This document shows positions 56,901 through 64,000 of a stretch of DNA of 64,000 nucleotides, piece after piece; the stretch's first letter is position 1, and every line of letters starts with the position of its first letter. The notes under the pieces were generated by a model. The model was not told the DNA's origin. It made no database searches and saw nothing but the letters and a program-made list of their open reading frames with translations. The stretch spans positions 7,595,274 through 7,659,273 of the forward strand of contig JAQFVV010000018.1 in NCBI GenBank assembly GCA_028023455.1. The letters are read 5' to 3'. The stretch is from Epiperipatus broadwayi (lineage: Eukaryota > Onychophora > Udeonychophora > Euonychophora > Peripatidae). A program made the position numbers and the translations under genes.

Positions 56901-59900
56901 TAAATAATGATTTCATATTTTTTTTATTATTTTCAGGATATTCCATGTAGTAAAATAGCTGATGTTTCAGTACAATAACAAGTACCTTCCTTAGAGCGTC
57001 TTTGTTATTGTACTGAAACATCAGCTATTTAGTTATTTTACTACATGGAATATACCGAAAATAATCTAAAGTACTTCTTTTCCATAATCATATCTTAAAA
57101 TTTTCAAAATGTATATTTTTTAATGGGTAACTTATTATTTTATACATATCATTAATTCTTTTTACTACTTTTAGATAATTAATAATTTTAAGAAAAATTT
57201 TCTACGTATTTTATAGATAAATTTCAGATATAATTGGTACATTGCTTGGTTACATCATACTTGAAATCTGTTTACAAAATATACTAAGAATTGCTAAACT
57301 TGCATATATATATAATACACTTAAACTGAAAAAAGACAATAGATAGTTATATTGTATGGTAGTTTAACAACATGCAATATATTATAAAACAATCATAAAA
57401 ATGATATTGGTCTTTTTAGTTCAGTATTTTGTATGACAATTTTGGATGACTAGGACCACTATATCTAAATAATGTATGGAAAAACAATGCATACATATCT
57501 ATAATATATAATTTCCATTTTAGTTTATTAAACCTTCAACTTGATACTACTACTTCAATCTTAGATTCAGATGTTTAAATGCCTCCAATGAATATATCCT
57601 GTTGCCTTGAAAAAGATGATATTGGATCGTTTAAATACTAAGAACTATATCCAAATGCAAATAGATGTTGTTGTTTTTTGTACTCTTTTTATTTTATCTT
57701 TTTAATTTTTATTTGTAACCTTATAATTTTTAGTAAATTATTTTGACATATTACCTCTTCATTATGAGATTTTCATGCCAGGCTAATTCTTCTTCAGTGA
57801 TAGAATTGTTTTGATGTGACAGCTTCCCTCTTTAATCACAAACACAAAAAATTATATATATATATTGTTTTTGTATCGGAATATACAAAGTATTCAAAGT
57901 CTTTAGTATTGAGAAAAATTTGATAAAGACAAGTTTAGTAGATTAAAATTGTAATTCTAATGCAAAAGTGATTTTGTATGCATAATACAATTGGTAATAA
58001 GCAGCTTAGATTTGATTTGTCATAAACATTTCATTCAGCAAATGATTGCTTGCTTGGACTATAGTATTTAAAGACCATCCTGTCTTTCAACAAGTGTAAA
58101 AGAACACAAAGAAGTGATATAAAACAGGCGGTTTTTTAAAATTGTATTTAGATTATTGCACTTGGTTAATTGTTTAGTTAAGAAATAGAAATCATAATGG
58201 GATAGTATGAGATAGAGAGAATAATTATGTTAATTATTATGTAAATACTGATTGGAATGGACTTTTCAAGCACTGCATTTTATCAACACTTGTAGACAAG
58301 GAACTGTCAGATTAATATAATTTCTTTTTAAAAAAGTATTTTTCATAGAAAGAAAGTTTAATTGACAACTTAAATATTCATTTCGTTCTTTGTTTTTGAT
58401 ATTCATCTTTTCTCTTTTTTTTTCTCCGAAGATAAGATGGCTACATCCGTTTAAAACTGCTTGCCAATGATTAAGATATATGTAGATGTATGCGTATATA
58501 TATATGCCTTGATCATTAGTAGTCATATATATATTATATTTCATTCTTTAACTTTGTAACATGTAAACATTAACGTGTTTCAAAATCTTTATTATAATAT
58601 TTTTATGAGTTTAAATTTAATTTTCTTTTTTTTTTTTAAATATAATATTTAAGTGGACTTTGGTCAAAATTCTCTTTATGTTAAGATTAATTTGCAACCT
58701 ATAGTGATCTCTGTGGAAAAAAAATATTTATAGTAAAAAATACAACAATGGATCTTTCAAACAATTAAACATATGTGACTTTAAAAATACTATTATAAAT
58801 CTTTGGATTAATACATTAAATCATTTTCACTAATCTCTGGCCCCTCTACTGATATTTATTGCCTAATTACTTCATCTGTCTTCGAACAGAGAAATACAAA
58901 TAGATTTTTTATTTTCCTTTAATATCATTTTTTTTTTTAAAAAGGTCAACATAATTACAGTTTAAATCTTCAAACCAACGTTAATTAAATTTATTGTTTT
59001 TCTATTTTATTTTTTTTATTTCTGATTAAATAACCCATGTTACCGACTCACGTTATACTTTTTAATTAATACAATATCTTTTTCTAGCGCGTAAATATGA
59101 AACTATTTAGTAATGCTTTTTTATTCTTTATGAAATATATATATATCTATGTTGTATGTTTAAATTAAAAATAATTTTCCTCTTCCCTCTCTCATTTTTA
59201 ATTCTTAACATTCAATTTTTTTTTTTAAATATTGCTTACAATAAAATAAAAAAGCGAAATACTAAGTTGTTTTTTTTTCCTAAAGGAAAAATTAAAAAAA
59301 AAAAAGATTATTGTTTAATTTTTTTATTTGTTTATAAAAGAATGATTAGAGTAGAAAATAAAAAGAAATTTTAAAATAAATCTAAAAAAAAGTGGGGGGG
59401 GGGTTACTTACAGAGTAACACTGAATACGCGCGCACTTTTCCTCACAGTACATATATAAAAAAATATAAGCGCAATTATATTTAGTCAAAAAAATGAAAA
59501 AATAAACGCAATCTTAACAGAAAAAATTTGTATATAAATTAATCATACAATATATAAGAGAGAGTGAGAGAGAGCGGGAGAGAAAACTGTTACCAACATC
59601 CGAGATATTTTGACGACAAATAAATATTTATTTACCGGATGTTTACCAAAAGTTTGAATCATCTTTGAAATTTATTACTATTTTTTTTTTTTTTTTTACA
59701 TGCAAAGTTAAAACTTTTTTTTACTACTGCATCTTTTTTTTTTTAAAAAAATTAAACTGATTTTACTTTTTTTTTCATATTTTTCTTTTTGTTTACCTTT
59801 GCAAATCTTTGGATAGGTATTTTTTGGCAATCTTCTTGTAAAAAATCCCCACGTCCTAAAATCAAAAGAACACTGTTTATCTATTAATTTTAGATATTAT

Positions 59901-60010
59901 TTAATTTCTAAGTTAAAGACTAAATTGTTAGTTTGAAATGTACGAATATCTTACCTTTCATTACATTGAAATAGCAAGATTACAAAAATGTACCAAAACT
60001 GAAACGCCAT
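19941..60010 (-). CDS. SOUL/HEBP-family heme-binding protein, secreted, 5' four exons (3' end not found)
   Basis: Joining 59955-60010, 59797-59855, 28174-28338 and 19941-20116 on the minus strand gives 456 nt, or 152 codons, without a stop; introns have phases 2, 1, 1 and 0 and GT-AG ends. Residues 1-16 look like a signal peptide (hydrophobic WYIFVILLF core). A linker with Cys37 and Cys42 (ICKGIECPEF) leads into the SOUL domain, as in secreted members that start with a CxxxxCP motif. YEPVKFVSV (62-70) matches the family's YxPxKWVST block. The family's APVT region is diverged (FTQTIPTV, 102-109). FTLMFSIPK...NPPLPLD (133-152) matches the family's FxxxFxIPxxxQxxPPxP block. Known members bind heme or tetrapyrroles; binding here is inferred only. 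About 70 C-terminal residues are missing, and their exons are probably beyond position 1. All neighbours are repeats. The SOUL assignment is fairly sure; the subfamily is not known. Confidence 0.85.
21454..22004 (+). repeat. 136-bp direct repeats around a 278-bp spacer
   Basis: The copies 21454-21589 and 21868-22004 differ at few positions. Both begin AAAAAGAAAAACAAGTTTTA and end CAATATTCACTGTCTCTT. Either this is a small element with terminal direct repeats or one and a third units of a tandem array of 414 bp. They lack TG...CA ends, so a TRIM-type LTR element is not well supported. Confidence 0.7.
23715..24400 (+). pseudogene. Possible very old LINE fragment
   Basis: A VNVFDLVNQEYL reading near 23728 resembles the motif A region of the same family as the 53700 element (FDTVSREGL). 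The following sequence gives only scattered matches. Weak. Confidence 0.25.
24985..25050. repeat. (CAA)n microsatellite
   Basis: Interrupted CAA units with short A runs. Confidence 0.9.
27872..28040. repeat. GTAG/GATA microsatellite and short tandem repeat
   Basis: GTAGGTAGGTGAGTAGGTAA passes into GATA units. A tandem duplication of ATAATAAGTACAAATATA follows at 27975-28035, shortly before exon 3's donor side. Confidence 0.85.
28174..28338 (-). CDS. SOUL gene exon 3 (N-terminal half of SOUL domain)
   Basis: The exon is 165 nt with acceptor TTATAG and donor GTAAGC. It encodes residues 39-93 plus the first base of codon 94. It contains IECPEFRTLKY, then QREYEPVKFVSVKSSS and TAMADGQIKLLQYRDG. 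These line up with the family's ECPxYxVVK, YEIRxYxPAKWVST and AxxxGFxKLxxYIxG stretches. It is locally richer in GC than the flanking intron, as expected for coding sequence. Confidence 0.85.
29992..30749. mobile_element. Fold-back element family B, with target duplication
   Basis: Flanked by TTATGTTACT on both sides (29982-29991 and 30750-30759). Inside are one direct partial copy of the arm (29992-30240) and a hairpin (30430-30749) built on CTCCATACAGTAGTACCACT and its inverted partner. A related uninterrupted target lies at 30933-30950 (TTATATTATT then TATACTTG). A duplication of 8-10 bp suits hAT- or Mutator-type transposases. No coding frame. Confidence 0.75.
32901..32986. repeat. (TA)n microsatellite
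   Basis: Two TA runs with a short interruption at 32942-32957 form a potential cruciform. Confidence 0.95.
33408..33490 (-). pseudogene. tRNA-Gly(UCC)-derived sequence
   Basis: On the minus strand TTGGTGGCCGAGTGGTCAGC has an A box, followed by AGCCTTACAAGCAGTTATCCC and a GGGTTCGCTTTCCGGCC T-arm. The order and wording follow animal tRNA-Gly(UCC). Here the anticodon triplet reads UAC, the anticodon stem is mispaired, and about seven bases are inserted before the T-arm. It is a pseudogene or the head of a SINE, not a working tRNA. Confidence 0.7.
34850..35700. mobile_element. Fold-back element family A, full-length
   Basis: Two arms of roughly 400 bp meet near 35250-35260, where AGATGGACATATTAAGG faces its reverse complement CCTTAATATGTCCATCT. 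Outer edges are CAGACTTTCAAGCTCCC and, inverted, GTAACTTGAAAGCCTGAG. This is the cleanest copy of the family and defines its architecture: one long hairpin, no transposase. Confidence 0.85.
37457..37652. repeat. Near-perfect hairpin
   Basis: GCATAACGCTATACTGAAAT on the left pairs with ATTTCAGTATAGCGTTATGC on the right. The pairing continues inward through CCACATGGTTAAGAA and TTCTTAACCAAGTGG. The loop is near 37540-37580. A related single arm (CCACATGGATAAGAAATCC) lies at 37180-37200. Confidence 0.8.
41255..41530. mobile_element. Fold-back element family B, diverged copy
   Basis: It starts AACATCACATGACTACC and carries the TGCCATCCAGTGCAAG landmark. It ends with the inverted partner GACACTACTGTATGGAAG. 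It is shorter and more diverged than 29992-30749. Confidence 0.6.
41530..41612. repeat. Tandem duplication of a TA-rich unit
   Basis: TTATTTATATTATATATATA followed by TATGAATAATGTG occurs twice in a row, at the right edge of fold-back element 41255-41530. Confidence 0.85.
42808..45303 (+). repeat. 5' LTR
   Basis: 2496 bp, TG...CA. By eye it differs from the 3' LTR at about 18 substitutions plus a few 1-2 bp indels, well under 1%. All but one substitution are transitions and about 11 alter a CpG. It carries an unexplained open frame of 103 codons at 44300-44611 that is also open in the 3' LTR. Confidence 0.9.
45304..46405 (+). other. Leader between 5' LTR and gag
   Basis: 1.1 kb without a supportable coding region. 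A TGGTGCTCCGATGAAG stretch at 45330 begins with TGG and might be a displaced primer-binding site, 26 bases after the LTR end. This is unusual, since such sites normally abut the LTR, and I cannot name the tRNA. A TA/GA microsatellite lies at 45985-46008. Confidence 0.4.
46406..47514 (+). pseudogene. gag of LTR retrotransposon, one frameshift and one in-frame stop
   Basis: ATG at 46406 opens a frame that reaches an A9 run at 46505-46513 and then stops at TAG. Reading one frame over after the run, the product continues to 47514, apart from one TGA at 47092-47094. The N-terminal third is charged and helical (many Met, Glu, Arg and Lys residues). From about 46920 it resembles a Retrotrans_gag domain: FRGDPGENP, an EFL...ERERITVSSHYL helix pair, REAAKA before the stop with Trp after it, then YEEAILKRYW and NLPPWVQRIM. 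The family normally has a WW or W-x pair at the stop position, so TGG to TGA is the simplest reading. No CCHC zinc knuckle is seen. Two lesions make this copy defective unless the A-run shift is an assembly error. Confidence 0.8.
47515..47717 (+). other. Interior tail between gag and polypurine tract
   Basis: About 200 bases where pol would be expected; it holds none. A GGTTCGAACCCC at 47616-47627 looks like a tRNA B box, but no A box lies at the right distance upstream, so it is not called as an RNA gene. Confidence 0.6.
47718..47731 (+). promoter_or_regulatory. Polypurine tract (plus-strand primer)
   Basis: AAAGTGAGAAGAAA lies directly before the TG of the 3' LTR. It is 13 of 14 purines and ends exactly at the LTR, as expected for the plus-strand primer in reverse transcription. 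Confidence 0.75.
47732..50229 (+). repeat. 3' LTR
   Basis: 2498 bp, directly after a polypurine tract. It is nearly identical to the 5' LTR. The matching sequence stops at GGTACA, and the flank continues into a short TA run and then unrelated DNA, which fixes the boundary. Confidence 0.9.
50630..50850. mobile_element. Fold-back element family B, short copy
   Basis: Arms AATTCTCCACACAGTAACAC and, inverted, GGTGCTACTGTATTGG are followed by an ATGTGACATGAT terminus. It lies 0.4 kb beyond the 3' LTR. A related fragment without the partner arm (CAGACCAACTGGTTTCGAGC) lies at 42590-42690, just before the 5' LTR. Confidence 0.6.
51663..51747. mobile_element. Short palindromic MITE, mariner/Tc1-like ends
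   Basis: GGTTGTCCAAAAATTAATTA on the left pairs with TAATTAATTTCTGGACACCC on the right around a 15-base loop. The right end, read inward, is GGGTGTCCAGAAATT, close to the CAGGGTGTCC start seen in some mariner elements. The short size and lack of a frame fit a MITE. Confidence 0.5.
52495..53485 (-). mobile_element. RTE-type LINE, 5'-truncated, reverse transcriptase C-terminal part
   Basis: On the minus strand an open frame starts near 53485, shortly before reverse transcriptase motif B (RQGDSISPKLF). It continues through motif C (LDFADDVVVFA) and an INVKKTKVM stretch, and ends at 52508 after a C-terminal region with SETWTLNRRSIQRLQ, LKWSWAGHIARR and RRPHVRWMDEI. These are typical of RTE-clade elements. 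The endonuclease and motif A are missing. One TAG interrupts the frame near 53054, after NSYKYLG, where relatives usually have a coding codon. The frame is otherwise intact, so the insertion is fairly recent. After the stop there is a short TGATAATGATGATG tail, as RTE elements have instead of poly-A. It is antisense to the LTR element and parallel to the SOUL gene. Confidence 0.9.
53700..54960 (+). pseudogene. Ancient decayed LINE, RTE/BovB-like reverse transcriptase
   Basis: Fragments appear in order on the plus strand, with many frame changes and stops. AFIDLVKAFDLAN (near 53757) is reverse transcriptase motif A. IADDYAILS (near 54108) is motif C. GSDTWTFYQLNIKNIRE (near 54473) is the C-terminal SETWT block, and RFLTKMLYSEF (near 54680) matches the RLPKKVFYGEL stretch of a LINE family common in animals. 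It is far older than the RTE copy next to it, in the opposite orientation, and belongs to a different family. The boundaries are approximate. Confidence 0.65.
55440..55850 (+). pseudogene. Trace of LINE motif A, duplicated
   Basis: FVFVDYEKTLNDP near 55810-55848 resembles the VDYEKAFDS motif A of a LINE reverse transcriptase. A related stretch (LLNQWFLF.., then TMRKFS in another frame) lies near 55460-55510. Both are very decayed and could be one duplicated fragment. Confidence 0.35.
56351..56538. repeat. Near-perfect hairpin, about 85-bp arms
   Basis: CACAGATGGAGCTCT at the left edge pairs with AGAGCTCCATCTGTG at the right edge. TCCAATATCTCTTTCAAA faces CTTTTGAAAGAGATATTGGA across a loop of about ten bases. 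Only a few mismatches are seen, so it is young or maintained. Terminal inverted repeats of a small DNA transposon are possible. Confidence 0.85.
56926..57065. repeat. Near-perfect hairpin
   Basis: ATATTCCATGTAGTAAAA faces TTTTACTACATGGAATAT, and AGCTGATGTTTCAGTACAAT faces ATTGTACTGAAACATCAGCT, with a loop of about 30 bases. It lies 390 bp from the hairpin at 56351 and shares no sequence with it. Confidence 0.85.
59797..59855 (-). CDS. SOUL gene exon 2 (linker)
   Basis: This 59-nt exon follows a 99-bp intron. The acceptor reads TTTTAG and the donor GTAAAC. It encodes codons 19-38, TWGFFTRRLPKNTYPKICK plus the split Arg, and ends in phase 1. The basic linker ending in a Cys is what precedes the SOUL domain in secreted family members. 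Alone it would be unrecognisable; it is supported by the matching phases on both sides. Confidence 0.75.
59856..59954 (-). other. SOUL gene intron 1 (99 bp)
   Basis: A very short GT-AG intron joining the signal peptide exon to the linker exon in phase 2. It holds no repeat. Confidence 0.75.
59955..60010 (-). CDS. SOUL gene exon 1 (start codon and signal peptide)
   Basis: The start codon is the complement of 60008-60010, in a good animal context (AAG before ATG, G after). It encodes 18 residues plus two bases of codon 19: MAFQFWYIFVILLFQCNE, a short N-region followed by a hydrophobic core, as in a signal peptide. The donor is GTAAGA (complement of 59949-59954). The exon ends in phase 2 and its split codon completes as Arg with exon 2. 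Earlier non-coding 5' exons cannot be excluded. Confidence 0.75.
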
Positions 60011-60072
60011 CTTGAAAGTCAAAAAATAATCCCAAATTCATTTAAGAGCAATTTTTTTATTTCTATTTCCGC

Positions 60073-60078
60073 TATATA
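60073..60078 (-). promoter_or_regulatory. Candidate TATA box upstream of SOUL gene
   Basis: On the minus strand a TGATATATAGCGG stretch lies about 63 bases before the start codon. Spacing would leave a short 5' UTR. In DNA this rich in A and T such a match is weak evidence, and I see no initiator or other element that fixes the start of transcription. Confidence 0.25.
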
Positions 60079-60984
60079 TCATTAAAAAATATTAATAAAT
60101 TAAAACAAATTGTTTTATAGCAAATACTCTCAATTTTATCATAAATATCTACTTTTAGAAAATGTTAATAAGTTGTTTATTGCTAAGTCTGACGGTTAAC
60201 AATTATTTGAATGCGCACAAAATAGTTCAAATTGTCAATTGCAAACGGAGTAAAAAAGAAAAAAAAGGTTTTTCTTTGATTAATAGAATAAATTAGAGAT
60301 CCATTAAATAAATTCGATTTTAAATAGTACCTTTGACAAAATATATATATTTAAAAAAATGTCAAGTTACTTATAAAATAATGAATGACTGCAATATATG
60401 TATAAAAATAATTTAAAGGTAGAAAAAAAGATTTAAGTCATACAAGGCAATATAAAATTAATAAGTAAGAAACAGAAAGAACCTTCACAGCATTTATATT
60501 TGACCTTTGCCTTCAGTTTTGGGCTGAAACATTTTCTGTCGTTATAGCATGAAAGAGTTATATCAACATTAAAACTTAAACAGACGTTTACTTATAAAAA
60601 AAATGACAAGCTTTTTTTTTGAAATCTATCTGCTTTAATCTTTCTGACATTTTTACTTATCAAATTCCAAATATAAATGACGTAAAATGAAACGCACTGG
60701 CCAGATTAACTAACGAAAAGAGACATTCTATTTTAAGACTATTTTTTTTAATATATATTTAGTTTATATAATTATAAACCCTTTACTGAATAAGAATAAA
60801 AATACTTCTTTAAAATATGTACACATGTATTTTTAAAGAAATAAAACTTAAAATGTAACCAGCAGCGATATAATTTATAGATATTAAACGCGTAAAAGAA
60901 ACTGGTTATATTAATATTTATTAAAATATGTATAAATTTTTTTTTTTAGGATTTAAATACGTTTGAAAACTTAATATTTTAGAA

Positions 60985-61720
60985 ATTAGAGGGATCTGAA
61001 TCCAAACTTTCAAGCTACCTTTAGTCACCCACTCCATCTTACACAACCAATACACATGATCACATACATGCGAAAAAGATAAATGATCTACAATATATGT
61101 ATTTCATGCTGTTCCAGAACTTATATATAATCAGTACTTAGTTTATATTAAGATAGCAAATCTTCAAATTTTAATGGACAGGCTTCAATCTTCTCCAGTT
61201 TCCAACTCTTCACTCATCCATTTCATTGAAAATCTGGTGAAGGCATGTTCAAAGCCCTTGTTTGGCAATTTGGTTGGCATACCCATGCTGGCCATAAGTC
61301 AATCTAATTCCTCATATGTAGGACCTTAAGCCCATTTAAATACACAGAAGAGGGATGAACAGAATACATGGCATAACAACAAAATTGGCAAACAAGAACT
61401 TTGAACATACCATCATCAGATTTTCAATGATATTGACGGCTGAAGAGTAGGAGACTGGAGAAGAGCGAAACCTATTCATTAATGTTTGAAGATTAGCTAT
61501 CTTAATATAAACTGAGTACTCATTATATATATATGGAAGATGATGATCTAGACCAACTGATGAGCACTGGTTCAGCACAAAATATGGATATTGGAGATCA
61601 TTTATCTTTTTTGCAAGTATGTGATCATGGGTTGTATAAGTTTGAGTAGATGACTAAAGGGAGCTTGAAACTCTGAATTTAAATCTTGTCTAATTACATT
61701 TAGCTTTAAAGCATATATAT
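60985..61720. mobile_element. Fold-back element family A, third locus
   Basis: Left arm from AGGGATCTGAATCC, right arm ending near GTCTAATTAC, with the centre near 61350. It shares landmarks with 34850-35700, such as AGATAGCAAATCTTCAAA and its inverted partner. It lies upstream of the SOUL gene. The minus-strand frame at 61336-61578 is a chance reading of the arm. Confidence 0.75.
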
Positions 61721-63427
61721 ATACTTGTATTTAAATATTTTAGAAATTGTAAATATATGTAGCAATCAATACAACACATAAGGGAAATATTAATAAAACT
61801 ATAAAGTAGGAATAAGATTAGATTATTTCATTATTTTTTAAAGTTATAATTTAAGAGAAAACGTATTAAACGTTATTCCTTTTCTCTTGGAGTCTTATTT
61901 TGTAGGAAACAGTAATGATGAAACTAGGAAAATGAATTATAGAAGAGAATGTACTTAATTAAGGGATATGAATTTGGATATGAATGGAAAAAAAAACATT
62001 GATTAACAGCATAGAGCTAACCAAAACAAAAACAAAAAATTGTTCATTCTTAGAAAGCCAAAAAATTAAATTGTCATATCAATATAGAAGAATAATGAAA
62101 AATATACTAGAAAAATGTGTAGAGAGTAAGAAAAAGTCTAATAGAAATAAACCGAATAACTTGTTCTTTAAAATAAAACTAAAATGAATCATAAGCAGAT
62201 AGTCTGTTATGTTATGAATAAAATCTTTTAATAATAACTTATAAAATTACTGATGACATACAATGATAAAATTTACAAATAATGCTTATAAATTGAGAGG
62301 TATTATATAAATTGTTTCCTAATATTTTTAAACTAAATTTCTTGACAAAACGAAACAATTTGCGACTATAAAAGAAAAAAAAATAATAAAAAGAAACAAA
62401 CAAAAAAAAAAACAGTTAATCAAAATCTTCTCAAGAAGTATTATATTAGCAGAAAGCATCTCAGATTTGGATGTAAAAAAAATGTTGAAAAAAATAAATG
62501 ACAGTTTTTAAAATATATAATAGTGGTTTGAAATGATGACAATATCTAAATAAACAAAATAAATGAGAATCAGTGAAAAACAAACATTTAAACCAGTATT
62601 AAATAGCCTACTGCAGAGCAAAAGTTAGTGAGAATCCTTCTAGAAAACCAATTTAAAAAAGGAAAAAAAAACAATAATGCTGTCCAGATGATCAAAATTT
62701 ATGATCACTCTTCCTTATTTATAATAAAACAAAAAAAAGATCTCAATACTTTTTCAACTAGATAAATAAACTATGAATGGTTTTTGTGAGAAAAAACTTT
62801 TACTTAGAATTTAAGAGTGAAGGAGGTTATCGGTTTGAGAAAAAGGCCTTTTCATAAGCATCAAGTATTACATTAAAAAAAAGAGGAAGTGATGTTGTTG
62901 TTACATTATATATATTGTAATGGTATTAAATGATAGGATATACAAATTGATTGAAATTATCATAATCAAAAGAACCCAACCCATAACATTAATAACAATA
63001 ACTATCAAGAGTTAACAATCATCATTTATGTCTGAATTCAAAAGAAGTATATGATATAAAGTTTAGGACTCATAATCATTAAAACAATGCCACATCTAGG
63101 GCATAATATAAAACCAATCATCAATATTTCATCTGTTTGCATATATTATCAAAAAATAGTGTAATTATTATATCTATGCTGATCATGGCAACTATCTAGT
63201 ACTTTGATTGTACTGGCCATCATTAAACTTACCATAATAAAATCTACAATATAAAGTGAGTGAACTTTACAATTGACCTTTAGGACGTTAGTATCATTTA
63301 AATAATTTTATAGTGTATCATCTAGATGTCTATATACATACACACATATATATATATATATATATATGATTATAAAATTATTTGCATGTGTATTTAAATC
63401 ACTCTCTCAATCATCCTAGTTTTTCAG

Positions 63428-63527
63428 AAATGCCCTCTGTGAGTCTGAACTTCATTTACTATGACTCAAAAAGATATCTATTTGAGACATTAAGTTCAGA
63501 CTTTATTTACAGAGAGCATTGCTGGAA
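63428..63527. repeat. Imperfect hairpin
   Basis: AAATGCCCTCTGTGAGTCTG faces AGTTCAGACTTTATTTACAG and then AGAGAGCATTGCTGG. The ends include CCCTCTGTGA, also seen near 37200, so it may belong to that hairpin family. Confidence 0.5.
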
Positions 63528-64000
63528 AAAACATAATGTTTGGGAGGTGATTTGAACATTTTATATTTGAATTCTCAGCTAGAAATATGCACTGGGATAT
63601 TTTATTTATACATAAATTCCATATCTATTCATCATTAAGTCTGAACAAGCTTTAATATTGCAAGAATCCTGATGATTGTGAACTCATTTGCAATTAATTT
63701 GCATATCTTAAGTCTAACATAAACAATACCTCAGTTTTTAATAAAGCTATGATAATGAGGCATGGATCCTCAAAAGAGCTCAGCCCTAACAGAGTCATTA
63801 ATTTTTTTTTGTTTTTATAACTTTTGCAACTTGTGTATTACATGCACTTTGTAAATTATTACACATTTAATCTATTCTAATAAATAAATAATATCAGTGA
63901 GATAACATAAAAATTCTTAAAGCACAATTCTATATGAAATCAATCCCATACACTGATAATTCACACAACATGTAATAAATGATAATATAAAAACATTAAA

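Larger units (their letters stand above)
28339..59796 (-). other. SOUL gene intron 2 (31.5 kb, repeat-filled)
   Basis: The intron joins exon 2 to exon 3 in phase 1. It carries the LTR retrotransposon, both LINE remnants, two fold-back families, the main hairpins, a tRNA-Gly-like sequence and TA microsatellites, all listed separately. In 28400-29900, 31050-32880, 33500-34840, 35720-37130, 37660-41250, 41620-42530, 50860-51660, 51760-52490, 55860-56340 and 57070-59790 I see only AT-rich sequence without a supportable gene or clear repeat. A G10 run lies at 59394-59403. Confidence 0.75.
60011..64000. other. Upstream flank of SOUL gene
   Basis: The 5' flank of the gene. It holds one fold-back element (60985-61720), a short imperfect hairpin (63428-63527) and a TA run near 63346-63367. 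Elsewhere I see only AT-rich DNA without a supportable coding region; the open frame at 61984-62187 is Lys-rich low-complexity translation and is not called. Confidence 0.5.

Overview
The window is AT-rich eukaryotic DNA with no bacterial-style gene packing. GT-AG introns, RTE-type LINE remains, an LTR retrotransposon, tRNA-derived repeats and a SOUL-family gene point to a metazoan, probably an invertebrate. The species cannot be fixed from the sequence; a mollusc, perhaps a cephalopod, is only a guess.

The one host gene I can support lies on the minus strand. Four exons (59955-60010, 59797-59855, 28174-28338, 19941-20116) join in a consistent frame and encode the first 152 residues of a secreted SOUL/HEBP-type heme-binding protein. 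These are a signal peptide, a Cys-containing linker, and the SOUL domain up to its conserved PP-x-P segment. The last exon or exons, about 70 residues in other family members, were not found and may lie beyond position 1. Introns are 99 bp, 31.5 kb and 8.1 kb, followed by at least a partial fourth intron. The first intron is tiny and the second makes up almost half the window.

The rest is mostly transposable-element debris. Positions 4753-14804 hold a nested block: two TTAA-flanked piggyBac-like MITEs in inverted orientation, a 1.24-kb direct repeat (W) present twice, a 459-bp repeat (V) present twice, and a 2.1-kb TG...TA element inserted in one V copy. Two of these insertions can be dated relative to their hosts, because an uninterrupted copy of the target lies in the same window. 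Positions 15310-16715, 34850-35700 and 60985-61720 carry one family of long fold-back elements. Positions 29992-30749, 41255-41530 and 50630-50850 carry a second. Several near-perfect hairpins lie at 37457-37652, 51663-51747, 56351-56538 and 56926-57065.

Intron 2 also holds a nearly complete but gag-only LTR retrotransposon (42808-50229). It has 2.5-kb LTRs that differ at under 1% of positions, mostly at CpG sites, which suggests CpG methylation. The gag frame is broken twice and no pol is present. A 5'-truncated RTE LINE (52495-53485, minus) and a much older LINE (53700-54960, plus) follow.

The novel material is therefore structural rather than a new protein system: a SOUL gene stretched over 40 kb by inserted repeats, a non-autonomous long-LTR element with a CpG-decay signature, and several fold-back families whose transcripts would form long double-stranded RNA.
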